NCBI RefSeq assembly: GCF_017873765.1
Contig: NZ_JAGGKP010000005.1
Location: 62,001 to 126,000, forward strand
Direction: 5' to 3'
Length of the DNA stretch: 64,000 nucleotides
Source of the DNA: Paenibacillus sediminis
GTDB lineage: Bacteria; Bacillota; Bacilli; Paenibacillales; Paenibacillaceae
Shown here one piece after another: positions 27,905-35,721 of this stretch (its first letter is position 1; every line of letters starts with the position of its first letter). The notes beneath the pieces were generated by a model. It made no database searches and was not told where the DNA came from. It saw only the letters and a program-made list of their open reading frames with translations. Made by a program: the position numbers and the translations under genes.

Positions 27905-30118
27905 TTGTCAGAGCAAGAAACAGTTTTAGAAATGAATGAAGAACGAATGAAAGCAGAAGAGCAGGAGCGAATTATTAAACAAACCGCTAAGGAGTTAGAG
28001 ATTTCCTTAAAGCAAATTCGCACAACAGTAACGCTCCTTGATGAAGGCAACACCATTCCGTTTATTGCACGGTACAGGAAGGAAATGACAGGGGAGCTTG
28101 ATGAGAATCAGCTTCGTGCGATTGAAGAGCGTGTATCCTATTTACGTAACTTAGAAGAGCGTAAACGGGAAGTCATCCGCATTATAGAAGAACAAGGAAA
28201 ATTAACTGAAGAGCTTAAATCATCCATTGTAAATGCAGTTAAATTGCAAGAAGTAGAGGATTTATATCGTCCATATCGTCAGAAACGCAAGACACGTGCC
28301 AGCGTTGCTAAAGAGAAAGGTCTTGAACCGTTAGCGAATTGGATCTGGGAGCAGCCTAAGCAAGGAGATCTAAACTCAGAAGCAGCGAAATTCATTGATG
28401 CAGAGAAAGGTGTAGAAACCGCTGAGGATGCCATTCAAGGCGCAATGGATATATTAGCAGAGCAAATTGCTGATGATGCGAACATTCGTGCTTGGGTGCG
28501 CCGATATACTTTCGATCACGGTATGATTCGTTCAGAAGCGAAGGATGCTGAACAGGAATCGGTATATGAGATGTACTACAACTATAGCGAGCTTGCTAAA
28601 AAAATGCCACCGCACCGTATTTTGGCAATCAATCGCGGTGAACGCGAAAATGTGCTGAAAGTTACGTTAGAAGCGGCGCCAGAATTCGTATATCGCTATA
28701 TTGCAGGTCAAGTGATCAAGGGGCAATCCAGTGTAGAATCGGTAATAACTGCAGTGATCGAGGATGCCTATAAGCGTCTGATTGCTCCTTCAATTGAACG
28801 TGAGGTACGCGCAGAGCTGACGGAAAAGGCTGAAAAACATGCGATTTCCATTTTTGCAGCGAACTTGCGTAATTTGCTGCTTCAACCTCCAGTGAAGGGC
28901 AAATGTGTGATGGGGGTTGACCCTGCCTATCGAACGGGCTGTAAGATTGCAGTCGTTGATGAGACAGGCAAACTGCTTGAAGTCGCGGTAACGTATCCGA
29001 CGCCGCCGAACAATAAGAAGGCTGAGGCCAGCGCGATTATTAATGGACTCATTGACAAATATGGCGTTGAACTGATTGTTATCGGTAACGGTACAGCCTC
29101 TCGTGAGACAGAACAGTTCATTGCTGAACTGATTGCGGAGCGCAAAGGGGACGAACTCGCATATATTATCGTCAGCGAAGCGGGAGCCAGTGTCTATTCA
29201 GCTTCCAAACTGGCTCAGGAGGAATTTCCTGATCTCGATGTAGCGGAACGAAGTGCTGCTTCTATCGCACGCCGTCTGCAAGACCCGCTTGCTGAGCTTG
29301 TCAAAATTGATCCAAAAGCCATAGGCGTAGGTCAATACCAGCATGACGTCTCGCAGAAACATCTGGAAGAGAGTCTAAAAGCTGTCGTAGAGTCTGCCGT
29401 TAACCATGTTGGTGTTGACGTAAATACGGCTTCTTCTTCACTCCTGTCCTATGTATCAGGTATTAATGCAACGATTGCTAAAAATATTGTGAAATTCCGT
29501 GAAGAGAACGGCAAATTTACTAATCGCAAACAGCTTCAGAAGGTTCCGCGTCTAGGTGCGAAAACGTTCGAGCAGTGCGTAGGTTTCTTGCGAATTACAG
29601 ATGGAGACAATCCGCTCGACAGCACGCCGATTCACCCTGAGTCTTACGATGTAGTGGATCGCTTGTTCACGGAGCTTAAGCTTTCGCTTGATCAGCTGAA
29701 TACGAAAGAAGCAGCTGCCGCTCTAGAGAAGCTTTCACCAGAACAAATGGCCGAGAAGCTTGATGTAGGCGTGCCTACGCTGCGCGATATTGTTGAAAGC
29801 TTACAGCGACCTGGCAGAGACCCGCGTGAAGAGTTGCCGCTTCCAATTTTCCGGACAGATGTGCTGAAAATTGAAGATCTCGTGCCTGGTATGCAGCTTC
29901 AAGGAACGGTGCGCAACGTGATTGATTTTGGGGCATTTGTTGATATCGGCATTAAAAGTGATGGATTAGTACACATTTCTGAGCTTAGCGATAACTACGT
30001 GAAGCATCCGATGGATGTCGTATCTGTTGGAGATACCGTAACGGTATGGGTACTGAACGTTGATGTGAAAAAAGGCCGCGTAGGTCTGACGATGAAGAAG
30101 CCAGCTAACTTGGCATAA
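27905..30118 (+). CDS. tex: RNA-binding transcription accessory protein Tex
   Basis: A 737-residue Tex protein. The helical N-terminal part has TIPFIARYRKEMTGELDENQ, the YqgF/RNase-H-like core has MGVDPAYRTGCKIAVVD, a helix-hairpin-helix pair contains VNTASSSLLSYVSGI, and an S1 RNA-binding domain lies at the C-terminus (GTVRNVIDFGAFVDIGIKSD). Tex binds nucleic acid and affects transcription or translation. It starts with TTG 27905 after GAGGGA. In B. subtilis (ydcI) it is likewise followed by the SprT-like gene and the trnS cluster. Confidence 0.95.
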   Translation: MSEQETVLEMNEERMKAEEQERIIKQTAKELEISLKQIRTTVTLLDEGNTIPFIARYRKEMTGELDENQLRAIEERVSYLRNLEERKREVIRIIEEQGKLTEELKSSIVNAVKLQEVEDLYRPYRQKRKTRASVAKEKGLEPLANWIWEQPKQGDLNSEAAKFIDAEKGVETAEDAIQGAMDILAEQIADDANIRAWVRRYTFDHGMIRSEAKDAEQESVYEMYYNYSELAKKMPPHRILAINRGERENVLKVTLEAAPEFVYRYIAGQVIKGQSSVESVITAVIEDAYKRLIAPSIEREVRAELTEKAEKHAISIFAANLRNLLLQPPVKGKCVMGVDPAYRTGCKIAVVDETGKLLEVAVTYPTPPNNKKAEASAIINGLIDKYGVELIVIGNGTASRETEQFIAELIAERKGDELAYIIVSEAGASVYSASKLAQEEFPDLDVAERSAASIARRLQDPLAELVKIDPKAIGVGQYQHDVSQKHLEESLKAVVESAVNHVGVDVNTASSSLLSYVSGINATIAKNIVKFREENGKFTNRKQLQKVPRLGAKTFEQCVGFLRITDGDNPLDSTPIHPESYDVVDRLFTELKLSLDQLNTKEAAAALEKLSPEQMAEKLDVGVPTLRDIVESLQRPGRDPREELPLPIFRTDVLKIEDLVPGMQLQGTVRNVIDFGAFVDIGIKSDGLVHISELSDNYVKHPMDVVSVGDTVTVWVLNVDVKKGRVGLTMKKPANLA

Positions 30119-30136
30119 GCCTGAATCAGATGTAAC

Positions 30137-30184
30137 CAAAAAATCTCGGGTAAATCACATTCTGTGATAGCCCGAGATTTTTTA
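30137..30184 (+). terminator. Rho-independent terminator after tex
   Basis: AAAAAATCTCGGG pairs with CCCGAGATTTTTT around a 20-base loop that has its own small TCACA/TGTGA stem. It also overlaps the 3' end of the minus-strand CGNR fragment. Confidence 0.85.
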
Positions 30185-30350
30185 GTTGTCATTTATTGAT
30201 TTTGCTTCCTTCTGGCGCTCACGGAAACGGCGTACCTTCTTTAAATTGCCGCACAATTTATGATCAGAGAACCTTTTTTGACCAGTTGCGGGTATCGTCG
30301 TAGTACACCCAAAGGCAATCGGGGTCCTCGCATATTTTAATTCTTGTGAG
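30182..30350 (-). pseudogene. Decayed CGNR zinc-finger fragment
   Basis: Read on the minus strand, the region encodes ICEDPDCLWVYYDDTRNWSK and, after removing one A from a run of six (T run at 30274-30279 on the plus strand), RFSDHKLCGNLKKVRRFRER. This matches the C-terminal CGNR zinc-finger domain. The frame is interrupted by the one-base shift and has a stop codon at 30351-30353 just upstream, with no start codon and no N-terminal domain. The usual RWC position reads RFS, so one zinc ligand is lost. It is a relic rather than a working gene, unless the shift is a sequencing error. Confidence 0.65.
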
Positions 30351-30430
30351 TTAATGTTAAATTATGGATGTAATATTCGAATATTATTTTAGTGGTTACA
30401 TATTCTAAGGGTTTGATTGGAGGTAACGGC

Positions 30431-30913
30431 ATGGGTAAATTGGAATTGCTGCTTCGAAAATGGGATCAATGCTACGATCAGGAAGATTGGTATCCCCCGC
30501 TAGCCGACGCGATTAAAGGGATTACTAAAGAACAGGCACAGTGGCGTCCACAGGGAGAAGCGTCCAACACCATTTGGGAGACGGTAAATCATTTGCTTTA
30601 TTACAAGGAGCGATTTTTAAAGAGATTAAAGAATGAGGAGCAGGAAGAACATTTAGGGAATGACGATACTTTTGCTGCAGCATCGAACGGAATGGGCTGG
30701 CAAGAGGCAGGAGCACGCTTGAAAGCGGTGCATATGGAGATTCGTGAACTGCTTGCAGGTCTAAACGATGATGATGTAGATCGGCCGCTCCCTAATGTCA
30801 CCATTGCGGAGCAAGCTGCTAGTCTGATTGCTCATGATGCGTATCATACAGGCCAAATTATACTCATACGCAAGCTGCAAGGATCATGGCCAGCTCGTCG
30901 CAGTTATGAGTAA
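30431..30913 (+). CDS. DinB-like superfamily protein
   Basis: A 160-residue four-helix-bundle protein of the DinB/YfiT-like group. Histidines that usually bind a divalent metal are visible in VNHLLYYKERFLKRL and AHDAYHTGQIILIRKLQG. These proteins are often thiol-dependent transferases or stress-induced proteins of unknown substrate. GGAGGT at 30419-30424 fixes ATG 30431, although the frame is open upstream. It stands alone, with a GC-rich hairpin after the stop. Confidence 0.85.
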   Translation: MGKLELLLRKWDQCYDQEDWYPPLADAIKGITKEQAQWRPQGEASNTIWETVNHLLYYKERFLKRLKNEEQEEHLGNDDTFAAASNGMGWQEAGARLKAVHMEIRELLAGLNDDDVDRPLPNVTIAEQAASLIAHDAYHTGQIILIRKLQGSWPARRSYE

Positions 30914-30949
30914 CCCATAAACCCTAAGCAAATAAAATAAGCATGAAAC

Positions 30950-30975
30950 AAGCCGGTCCTCGTGACCGGCTTTAC
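30950..30975 (+). terminator. Hairpin after DinB-like gene
   Basis: AAGCCGGTC at 30950-30958 pairs with GACCGGCTT at 30964-30972. The T run is short, so termination may be weak. The rest of 30976-31194 shows no gene. Confidence 0.5.
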
Positions 30976-31194
30976 ATTAGTTCACTTCATTTATTTGACT
31001 TCGGTATGACGACCAGGTTGATTATGATAGTAAAACCAGCATTCATTAAGTAATCGGATTTGATATCTGTCTTTCTTATGAAATGCACGCATCAATTGAT
31101 TACAGAGCCACTGCGGCAAGGGGCATCTCCTCCTCAAGCAAACCCATCTGTAAGGTTAGCATATGGGGAAATGCCCCAATTGGTGCAGGTCCGG

Positions 31195-31569
31195 TTAAGC
31201 TAATTCTTCATCATACCATTGTTCTAATTGTGCTTGGAGCGCTCGAATTTCAGTTAATAATGAAATTAGTGGATAATGGCTCTCGTGGATCGACGCGAAA
31301 GCGCGTTCAAGTTCATTAATATATTCCAAACCACTGATGATTGCATAATCTTCCTGTAGTAATTCTAACTGATCACATTCTGCAATCGCTTTTGGCAGCC
31401 TGGGAACTTGCTTCGCAGTCAGCTTGCTAATTTCTTTGTTCAGCCGTAAATGAAGTGCACTCAGTTGATATGCGTGATCCGCAGGCATTTCTACAAATTG
31501 CAAATCGTGACCATCCTGTAAAATGACATAACGAATTGTCGTCATCTGCCCTAGCCAATCTCCCTCCAT
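31195..31569 (-). CDS. Hypothetical protein, helical
   Basis: An uncharacterised protein of up to 124 residues, rich in Leu and Glu and predicted to be largely helical, with no membrane segment, cysteine or known motif. The start is uncertain: ATG 31569 has no clear ribosome binding site, and a second in-frame ATG at 31545 follows AGGG closely. It lies convergent to the DinB-like gene and divergent from the SprT-like gene. The composition (TTIRYVILQDGHDLQFVEM, then mixed charged helices) looks like a real protein, but no function can be given. Confidence 0.55.
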   Translation of the reverse strand: MEGDWLGQMTTIRYVILQDGHDLQFVEMPADHAYQLSALHLRLNKEISKLTAKQVPRLPKAIAECDQLELLQEDYAIISGLEYINELERAFASIHESHYPLISLLTEIRALQAQLEQWYDEELA

Positions 31570-31658
31570 ACATTTCTACTTGACAGTGTAGCGTAAGAAG
31601 AAGTTAAAATTCAAGTAATCATTGGAAAAGTCAAGCTGGAGAGAACAAAGGGAGAAGC

Positions 31659-32123
31659 ATGATGACAAATGAAGAACTGCAAGCCTGGGTCGAAAATATT
31701 TCCTTAAAGAGTTTTGGTTTGCCGTTTCGACACAAGGCCAAATTCAATGCGCGTCTACGAACAACGGGTGGCCGTTACTTCATGAAAACGCACAATATAG
31801 AAATTAACCCCCACCAACTTAATGCATATGGTGAGGCTGAAGTCGAGAAAATTATTAAGCATGAGCTTTGCCACTATCACTTGCATTTAGCCAAAAAGGG
31901 ATATCAGCACCGTGATCCAGACTTCAAGGCGCTTCTTAAACAAGTTGGAGGCAGCCGTTACTGCAAGTCACTGCCTGATCAGGGCAAGAAAAGGGTCTTG
32001 CCGTACCGATACAAACTGGTTTGTCAAACTTGCAAAACGGTATATATGCGCAAAAGAAAAGTGGATCCGCGCCGCTATCGCTGCGGCAAATGCAGGGGAG
32101 AGCTTAAGTTAACGACGGTATAG
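31659..32123 (+). CDS. SprT-like zinc metalloprotease-family protein
   Basis: A 154-residue SprT-like protein. The zinc site HELCHYH is at residues 67-73, and a C-terminal zinc ribbon is formed by CQTC near residue 127 and CGKC near 142. The family resembles the protease core of eukaryotic Spartan. Bacterial substrates are unknown. The frame starts at ATG 31659 with AAGGGAGAAGC upstream. It corresponds to ydcK in B. subtilis, which also sits before the trnS tRNA genes. Confidence 0.88.
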   Translation: MMTNEELQAWVENISLKSFGLPFRHKAKFNARLRTTGGRYFMKTHNIEINPHQLNAYGEAEVEKIIKHELCHYHLHLAKKGYQHRDPDFKALLKQVGGSRYCKSLPDQGKKRVLPYRYKLVCQTCKTVYMRKRKVDPRRYRCGKCRGELKLTTV

Positions 32124-32191
32124 TTGGTGCTGACTTTGGGTTGACTTTAAGGACAAATCGTGATAAATTATTAACTGTTCACACTTAATGT

Positions 32192-32267
32192 TCCCTGATA
32201 GCTCAGTTGGTAGAGCACTCGACTGTTAATCGAGTTGTCACAGGTTCGAGTCCTGTTCGGGGAGCCA
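32192..32267 (+). tRNA. tRNA-Asn (GTT), CCA encoded
   Basis: The acceptor arm TCCCTGA pairs with TCGGGGA, and the D-arm has AGCTCAGTTGGTAGAGC. The anticodon loop is TGTTAAT with anticodon GTT, and the T-arm contains GGTTCGAGTCC. The CCA end is encoded. It is the first tRNA of the cluster after the SprT-like gene. Confidence 0.95.
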
Positions 32268-32274
32268 TTTTCTT

Positions 32275-32366
32275 GGAGAGATACCCAAGTGGCTATAAGG
32301 GGACCCTCTGCTAAGGGGTTAGACTGCGTAAGTGGTGCGAGGGTTCGAATCCCTCTCTCTCCGCCA
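32275..32366 (+). tRNA. tRNA-Ser (GCT), CCA encoded
   Basis: Type II tRNA with a long variable arm. The acceptor GGAGAGA pairs with TCTCTCC. The anticodon loop CTGCTAA gives anticodon GCT, which reads AGC and AGU. The CCA end is encoded. It lies seven bases after tRNA-Asn. Confidence 0.95.
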
Positions 32367-32380
32367 TACATAATATGATA

Positions 32381-32407
32381 AAAGAAGCCTTACAGGCTTC
32401 TTTTTTG
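32381..32407 (+). terminator. Rho-independent terminator after tRNA-Ser
   Basis: AGAAGCCT pairs with AGGCTTCT around a TAC loop, followed by T5. It ends the Asn-Ser unit, so the following tRNAs need another promoter. Confidence 0.8.
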
Positions 32408-32541
32408 TTGTTTGATTGCCAGACAATGATTGGTTGAAAATACCACATCAAAGTAACCGAAAAATATTAAAAAAGTGCTTGTCAGCTTGTTTGTTTTTTG
32501 CTATACTCATTCTTGTCGTCCGCAAGGAGACATAATAATAT

Positions 32542-32613
32542 GGCCCGTTGGTCAAGGGGTTAAGACACCTCCCTTTCACGGAGGTAACAGGGGTTCGAAT
32601 CCCCTACGGGTCA
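32542..32613 (+). tRNA. tRNA-Glu (TTC), CCA not encoded
   Basis: The acceptor GGCCCGT pairs with ACGGGTC with one G-U. The anticodon loop CTTTCAC gives anticodon TTC, and the T-arm contains GGGTTCGAATCCC. The sequence after the discriminator base A is TTA, so CCA must be added by the nucleotidyltransferase. Confidence 0.93.
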
Positions 32614-32660
32614 TTATTTGCTTCATTGTCAAAATGGCATGCATCTTTGGAATTCATCAA

Positions 32661-32736
32661 GAGCCATTAGCTCAGTTGGTAGAGCACCTGACTTTTAATC
32701 AGGGTGTCGAAGGTTCGAGTCCTTCATGGCTCACCA
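32661..32736 (+). tRNA. tRNA-Lys (TTT), CCA encoded
   Basis: The acceptor GAGCCAT pairs with ATGGCTC. The anticodon stem CTGA/TCAG holds loop CTTTTAA, anticodon TTT. The T-arm has AGGTTCGAGTCC, and the CCA end is encoded. Confidence 0.95.
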
Positions 32737-32767
32737 TTTTAGATGAGGCACCTGAAACTTAATATGT

Positions 32768-32850
32768 GCGGTCGTGGTGGAATGGCAGACACGCTATCTT
32801 GAGGGGGTAGTGGGCGTACGCCCGTGGAGGTTCGAGTCCTCTCGACCGCA
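32768..32850 (+). tRNA. tRNA-Leu (GAG), copy 1
   Basis: Type II tRNA with a long variable arm. The acceptor GCGGTCG pairs with CGACCGC. The anticodon is GAG, reading CUC and CUU. The CCA end is not encoded. The 83 bases are identical to the copy at 34255-34337. In B. subtilis a tRNA-Leu gene of the equivalent cluster is the integration site of ICEBs1. Confidence 0.94.
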
Positions 32851-32866
32851 TACAGATGAAAATGTT

Positions 32867-32900
32867 AACCTTGAATGAATGGAATTCAAGGTTTTTTTAT
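32867..32900. terminator. Rho-independent terminator after tRNA-Leu copy 1
   Basis: AACCTTGAAT at 32867-32876 pairs with ATTCAAGGTT at 32884-32893, followed by T7. It ends the Glu-Lys-Leu unit and lies just past the stop of the minus-strand PAS gene. Confidence 0.8.
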
Positions 32901-32922
32901 TTTCTAAGAACCTAAAATATTG

Positions 32923-33540
32923 TTAATCCAAAGCTGATGAATACTTAGGATAATGTCTTCTAATGCAGTCGGGGCAGATATCGTGGGTAAATTCTACATG
33001 GGTGTGTTTCTCGATATAACTTTCTACGGAGTTCCATTCATCTTGTTCATCACGAATTCGTTTGCAAACAGCACATATGGGCAGCAGTCCTCGCAGGGTT
33101 CGGATTTGAGACGCCGCATCCATCAGTTCCTGTTCGAGTAATTTCGTTTTTGTAATATTGAAATACGAAACCGTAATTCCTTTAACCTGCCCATTTTCAG
33201 CTTGCTTTAGCGGTGAAGCTTCGATCAGAAACCATGTCTGTTCTGCACCCATTGGGAGGCTAATTTCCACCGAGAAATATGAAATGTTTTTATTTAAAAC
33301 AGCATCAAAGCCGTTCAAAACTTCTATTGTTTCCGTATCGTTGCCTCGTACAGAACACTTATAGTATTCGAAAAAATTGGTGCCAACCCAATTGTAGCTT
33401 GAAGGCACTCCCCACTGAATGGTCAATGATACCCATGCTCGGTTGAAGGAATGAATAAATCCTTTCGGATCGATGACAATAATTCCTTGTCTCAGAGAAT
33501 GGATGACTTCATCACACAAAAACAAGTTAGATTCAGGCAA
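32923..33540 (-). CDS. PAS-domain sensory protein with C-terminal double-CxxC domain
   Basis: About 205 residues: a PAS domain at roughly residues 10-130 (HSLRQGIIVIDPKGFIHSFN, later GITVSYFNITKTKLLEQEL), a short coiled coil, and a C-terminal region with CAVC near 156-159 and CPDC near 189-192. The latter two pairs probably bind zinc; this tail is common behind PAS and receiver domains in environmental bacteria. No output enzyme domain is present, so it is a sensor or adaptor. GAGGAG ten bases before TTG 33540 suggests that start; an in-frame TTG at 33639 would add 33 residues but has no ribosome binding site. It is transcribed divergently from the XRE gene. Confidence 0.75.
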   Translation of the reverse strand: MPESNLFLCDEVIHSLRQGIIVIDPKGFIHSFNRAWVSLTIQWGVPSSYNWVGTNFFEYYKCSVRGNDTETIEVLNGFDAVLNKNISYFSVEISLPMGAEQTWFLIEASPLKQAENGQVKGITVSYFNITKTKLLEQELMDAASQIRTLRGLLPICAVCKRIRDEQDEWNSVESYIEKHTHVEFTHDICPDCIRRHYPKYSSALD

Positions 33541-33668
33541 AATACAGTCGCTCCTCGCGTCGATATAATGAATTGGAAGTGACTTACTTATACTTTGAAT
33601 AAAGCGGTATGCTATAATTTGAGTTGACTGCTTTAACAAAATAATGTTGACATAATTAAAAATATTAT

Positions 33669-33717
33669 ATACGTAACGACGTCATTTTACAAGCTAAATA
33701 ATACGAACATACGTCAT
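33669..33717. repeat. Paired 17-bp direct repeat in the PAS/XRE intergenic region
   Basis: ATACGTAACGACGTCAT at 33669-33685 and ATACGAACATACGTCAT at 33701-33717 match at 13 of 17 positions, and their starts are 32 bp apart, about three helical turns. Both lie between the divergent PAS and XRE genes, so they are candidate operators for the XRE protein. Confidence 0.5.
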
Positions 33718-33751
33718 ATATTACTACAAATGTTGGAAGGCGGTCGACAGA

Positions 33752-34129
33752 ATGCAATCGATCTATGAACGTATCGAATTATTAATCGAAGCAAGGAACA
33801 TGACCAAGAAAGCTTTCTGTGAACAGCTTGGAATTAGTACTGGCAACTTAGGGGATTGGAAAAGAGGCAAATCAACTCCGAGCACGAACAAACTTGTTGA
33901 AATCGCATCATTCTTTAATGTTAGCTTGGACTGGCTTATTATCGGTCGCGACCCCAAAGCAGAAATCATAAACGATATGAAGGAACGATATTGTCCGGAT
34001 GCAATGAAGCAACTGAATATCCAAAATGATGATCTGTCTGAACAGGAAATACAATTCATTCGTGAATATATTGAATTTGTAAAATATAGAAAACGAAAAG
34101 GCAAGCTAAAGGAAGACGACCTTAATTAG
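33752..34129 (+). CDS. XRE-family transcriptional regulator
   Basis: A 125-residue repressor-like protein. The N-terminal helix-turn-helix covers residues 4-62 (AFCEQLGISTGNLGDWKRGK is the core), as in phage cI and ICE immunity repressors. The C-terminal half is charged and contains a helix ending in YIEFVKYRKRKGK, perhaps for dimerisation. GGAAGGCGG lies upstream of ATG 33752. It is divergent from the PAS gene and sits between two identical tRNA-Leu genes. Targets are unknown; self-regulation through the repeats at 33669-33717 is likely. Confidence 0.85.
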   Translation: MQSIYERIELLIEARNMTKKAFCEQLGISTGNLGDWKRGKSTPSTNKLVEIASFFNVSLDWLIIGRDPKAEIINDMKERYCPDAMKQLNIQNDDLSEQEIQFIREYIEFVKYRKRKGKLKEDDLN

Positions 34130-34137
34130 ACAAAACT

Positions 34138-34182
34138 GAGCGCTCCCGCTGTGTGTCCTTACATATTAGGAGGCGCTCCTTT
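34138..34182 (+). terminator. Possible hairpin after XRE gene
   Basis: GAGCGCTCC at 34138-34146 pairs with GGAGGCGCTC at 34169-34178 with one bulge. The T run is weak, so this is a low-confidence terminator. Confidence 0.35.
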
Positions 34183-34254
34183 ACCATATATTTCATCTTT
34201 ACTTTTGTGAACAGCAAATGTATAATAGGGAATGTTCTCTGAATTACTTAATGA

Positions 34255-34337
34255 GCGGTCGTGGTGGAATGGCAGACACGCTATCTTGAGGGGGTAGTGG
34301 GCGTACGCCCGTGGAGGTTCGAGTCCTCTCGACCGCA
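34255..34337 (+). tRNA. tRNA-Leu (GAG), copy 2
   Basis: An exact second copy of the tRNA at 32768-32850, same 83 bases with anticodon GAG and no encoded CCA. Flanking sequence differs apart from short matches. It is followed by a strong terminator. Confidence 0.94.
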
Positions 34338-34349
34338 TTGAAATGATGC

Positions 34350-34383
34350 AAAAAATCCTTGCCGGTGGGCAAGGATTTTTTTG
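34350..34383. terminator. Bidirectional rho-independent terminator
   Basis: AATCCTTGCC and GGCAAGGATT form a stem with a GGTG loop, flanked by A6 and T7. It serves tRNA-Leu copy 2 on the plus strand and the nucleoside transporter on the minus strand. Confidence 0.85.
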
Positions 34384-34397
34384 TGTTTTTCAGACGA

Positions 34398-35594
34398 TTA
34401 CCAGACAAACAAACCTACCACCATTGCCGTTAGGAAGGAAACTAAAATCCCCGAAACTAACAGCCTCCACGTATTTTTGGCGATAAAATCTGATTTTTCT
34501 TCATTAAATAATGCCTTTACGCTCCCTAAAATAATTCCAACCGTTGAAAAATTACAGAAGGAAACGAGAAAGGTAGAAATTACGGCTTCTGTATGTCTGT
34601 TCAGTGTATGCAGAATGGGATGCAGATGTCCCATCGCCACAAATTCATTGGTAGCTAATTTTTCCCCCATGAACTGAGCTGTTGTAAAGATTTGAGACGG
34701 GGTGACACCCATAAGAAAAGTGAACGGAGAGAAAACAACAGCTAAAATATTTTCAAATGAAGCATTTTTATAAATTAGCCCTAAAATGCTGTTGATACAG
34801 TCAATTAGAGCAATGTAACCGAGAAGAGCTGCAGCAATAATAAGAGCGAGCTTCCCGCCAGTTAACATACTCCCTGTTATAAAATCAAAGAAATTTTTCT
34901 TCTCTGCTTTCGTTGGTCTATATACAATATCTTCCTCTTTAGTTACTTTATAAGGATTCAGCAGCGAAGTAATAATTAGTGCCCCAACCGCATTTAATGG
35001 TATAGCGATCAAGACATAAGTCGGGTTAATGAGCTGCATGTAAGCACCCAGAACACTGACGCTAATACAGGACATGCCGAGCATACAAGCGGTTAGCAGC
35101 CGCTTATCGTTCATTCTGCTGAGCTGATCCCGCGTTATAGCAAGCACCTCATTATTTCCTAGAAACATAACTTGAGTGGCGAAGAAACTTTCAAACCGAG
35201 GTGTTCTTGTTACTTTGGACAAAACCCATCCGATGCTGTTGATCAGAGCTGGAAGAATACCGAAATAGGTGAGAATATCAAAAAAGGCAACAATAAATAT
35301 AATCGGCATCAAAACGGTGATAAAGAACGACCCTGTCCCGTCTTTGCCAACAAGATCCGCAAAAACAAACTGAATCCCAGACATCGAACAATGTATAAGC
35401 CATAAGAAAAATTTCGATATGACTTGAATGATTTGTCCGCCAATCGCTGTAGACAGCATAAACCACGTAATCAATATTTGAATGGCAAACATCACTCCAA
35501 CTGCCCTAAGATCTACTTTTCTTCGATCGATCGAACAAAAATACGCTATTGCCAATACAACGACAATTCCAATCAAATTAATAATTAGAAACAT
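34398..35594 (-). CDS. nupC: NupC-type concentrative nucleoside transporter
   Basis: A 398-residue membrane protein of the CNT family, a cation-coupled nucleoside importer. It has about ten hydrophobic segments. The QVMFLGNNEVLAI region and the FGPFTF-equivalent FSPFTFLMGVT, with the NFSTVGIILGS loop near the C-terminus, are typical of NupC. AAGGGG before ATG 35594 fixes the start. It stands alone, with a terminator shared with the tRNA gene downstream. Confidence 0.9.
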   Translation of the reverse strand: MFLIINLIGIVVVLAIAYFCSIDRRKVDLRAVGVMFAIQILITWFMLSTAIGGQIIQVISKFFLWLIHCSMSGIQFVFADLVGKDGTGSFFITVLMPIIFIVAFFDILTYFGILPALINSIGWVLSKVTRTPRFESFFATQVMFLGNNEVLAITRDQLSRMNDKRLLTACMLGMSCISVSVLGAYMQLINPTYVLIAIPLNAVGALIITSLLNPYKVTKEEDIVYRPTKAEKKNFFDFITGSMLTGGKLALIIAAALLGYIALIDCINSILGLIYKNASFENILAVVFSPFTFLMGVTPSQIFTTAQFMGEKLATNEFVAMGHLHPILHTLNRHTEAVISTFLVSFCNFSTVGIILGSVKALFNEEKSDFIAKNTWRLLVSGILVSFLTAMVVGLFVW

Positions 35595-35692
35595 GGTTGA
35601 CGCCCCTTTTTTAGTCAATAAGCTTATTTTTCTCCTATTTAGAAGAAGCTTATTCCGACTAACGACTCTAAAAGGAGCTTATATGTAAAAAA

Positions 35693-35714
35693 TCCTTGCT
35701 TCATAGCAAGGATT
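35693..35714 (-). terminator. Rho-independent terminator of the peroxidase gene
   Basis: AATCCTTGCT and AGCAAGGATT form a stem with a TCAT loop. The A6 on the left becomes a T tail for the minus-strand gene ending at 35722. Confidence 0.75.
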
Positions 35715-35721
35715 TACTTCG

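Noticed and set aside
31083-31319. 78-codon plus-strand frame over the helical hypothetical gene
   Set aside because: No ribosome binding site or motif; the minus-strand protein looks more natural, though neither is certain.
32171-32762. Short frames on both strands across the tRNA genes
   Set aside because: They are read-through of tRNA sequences.
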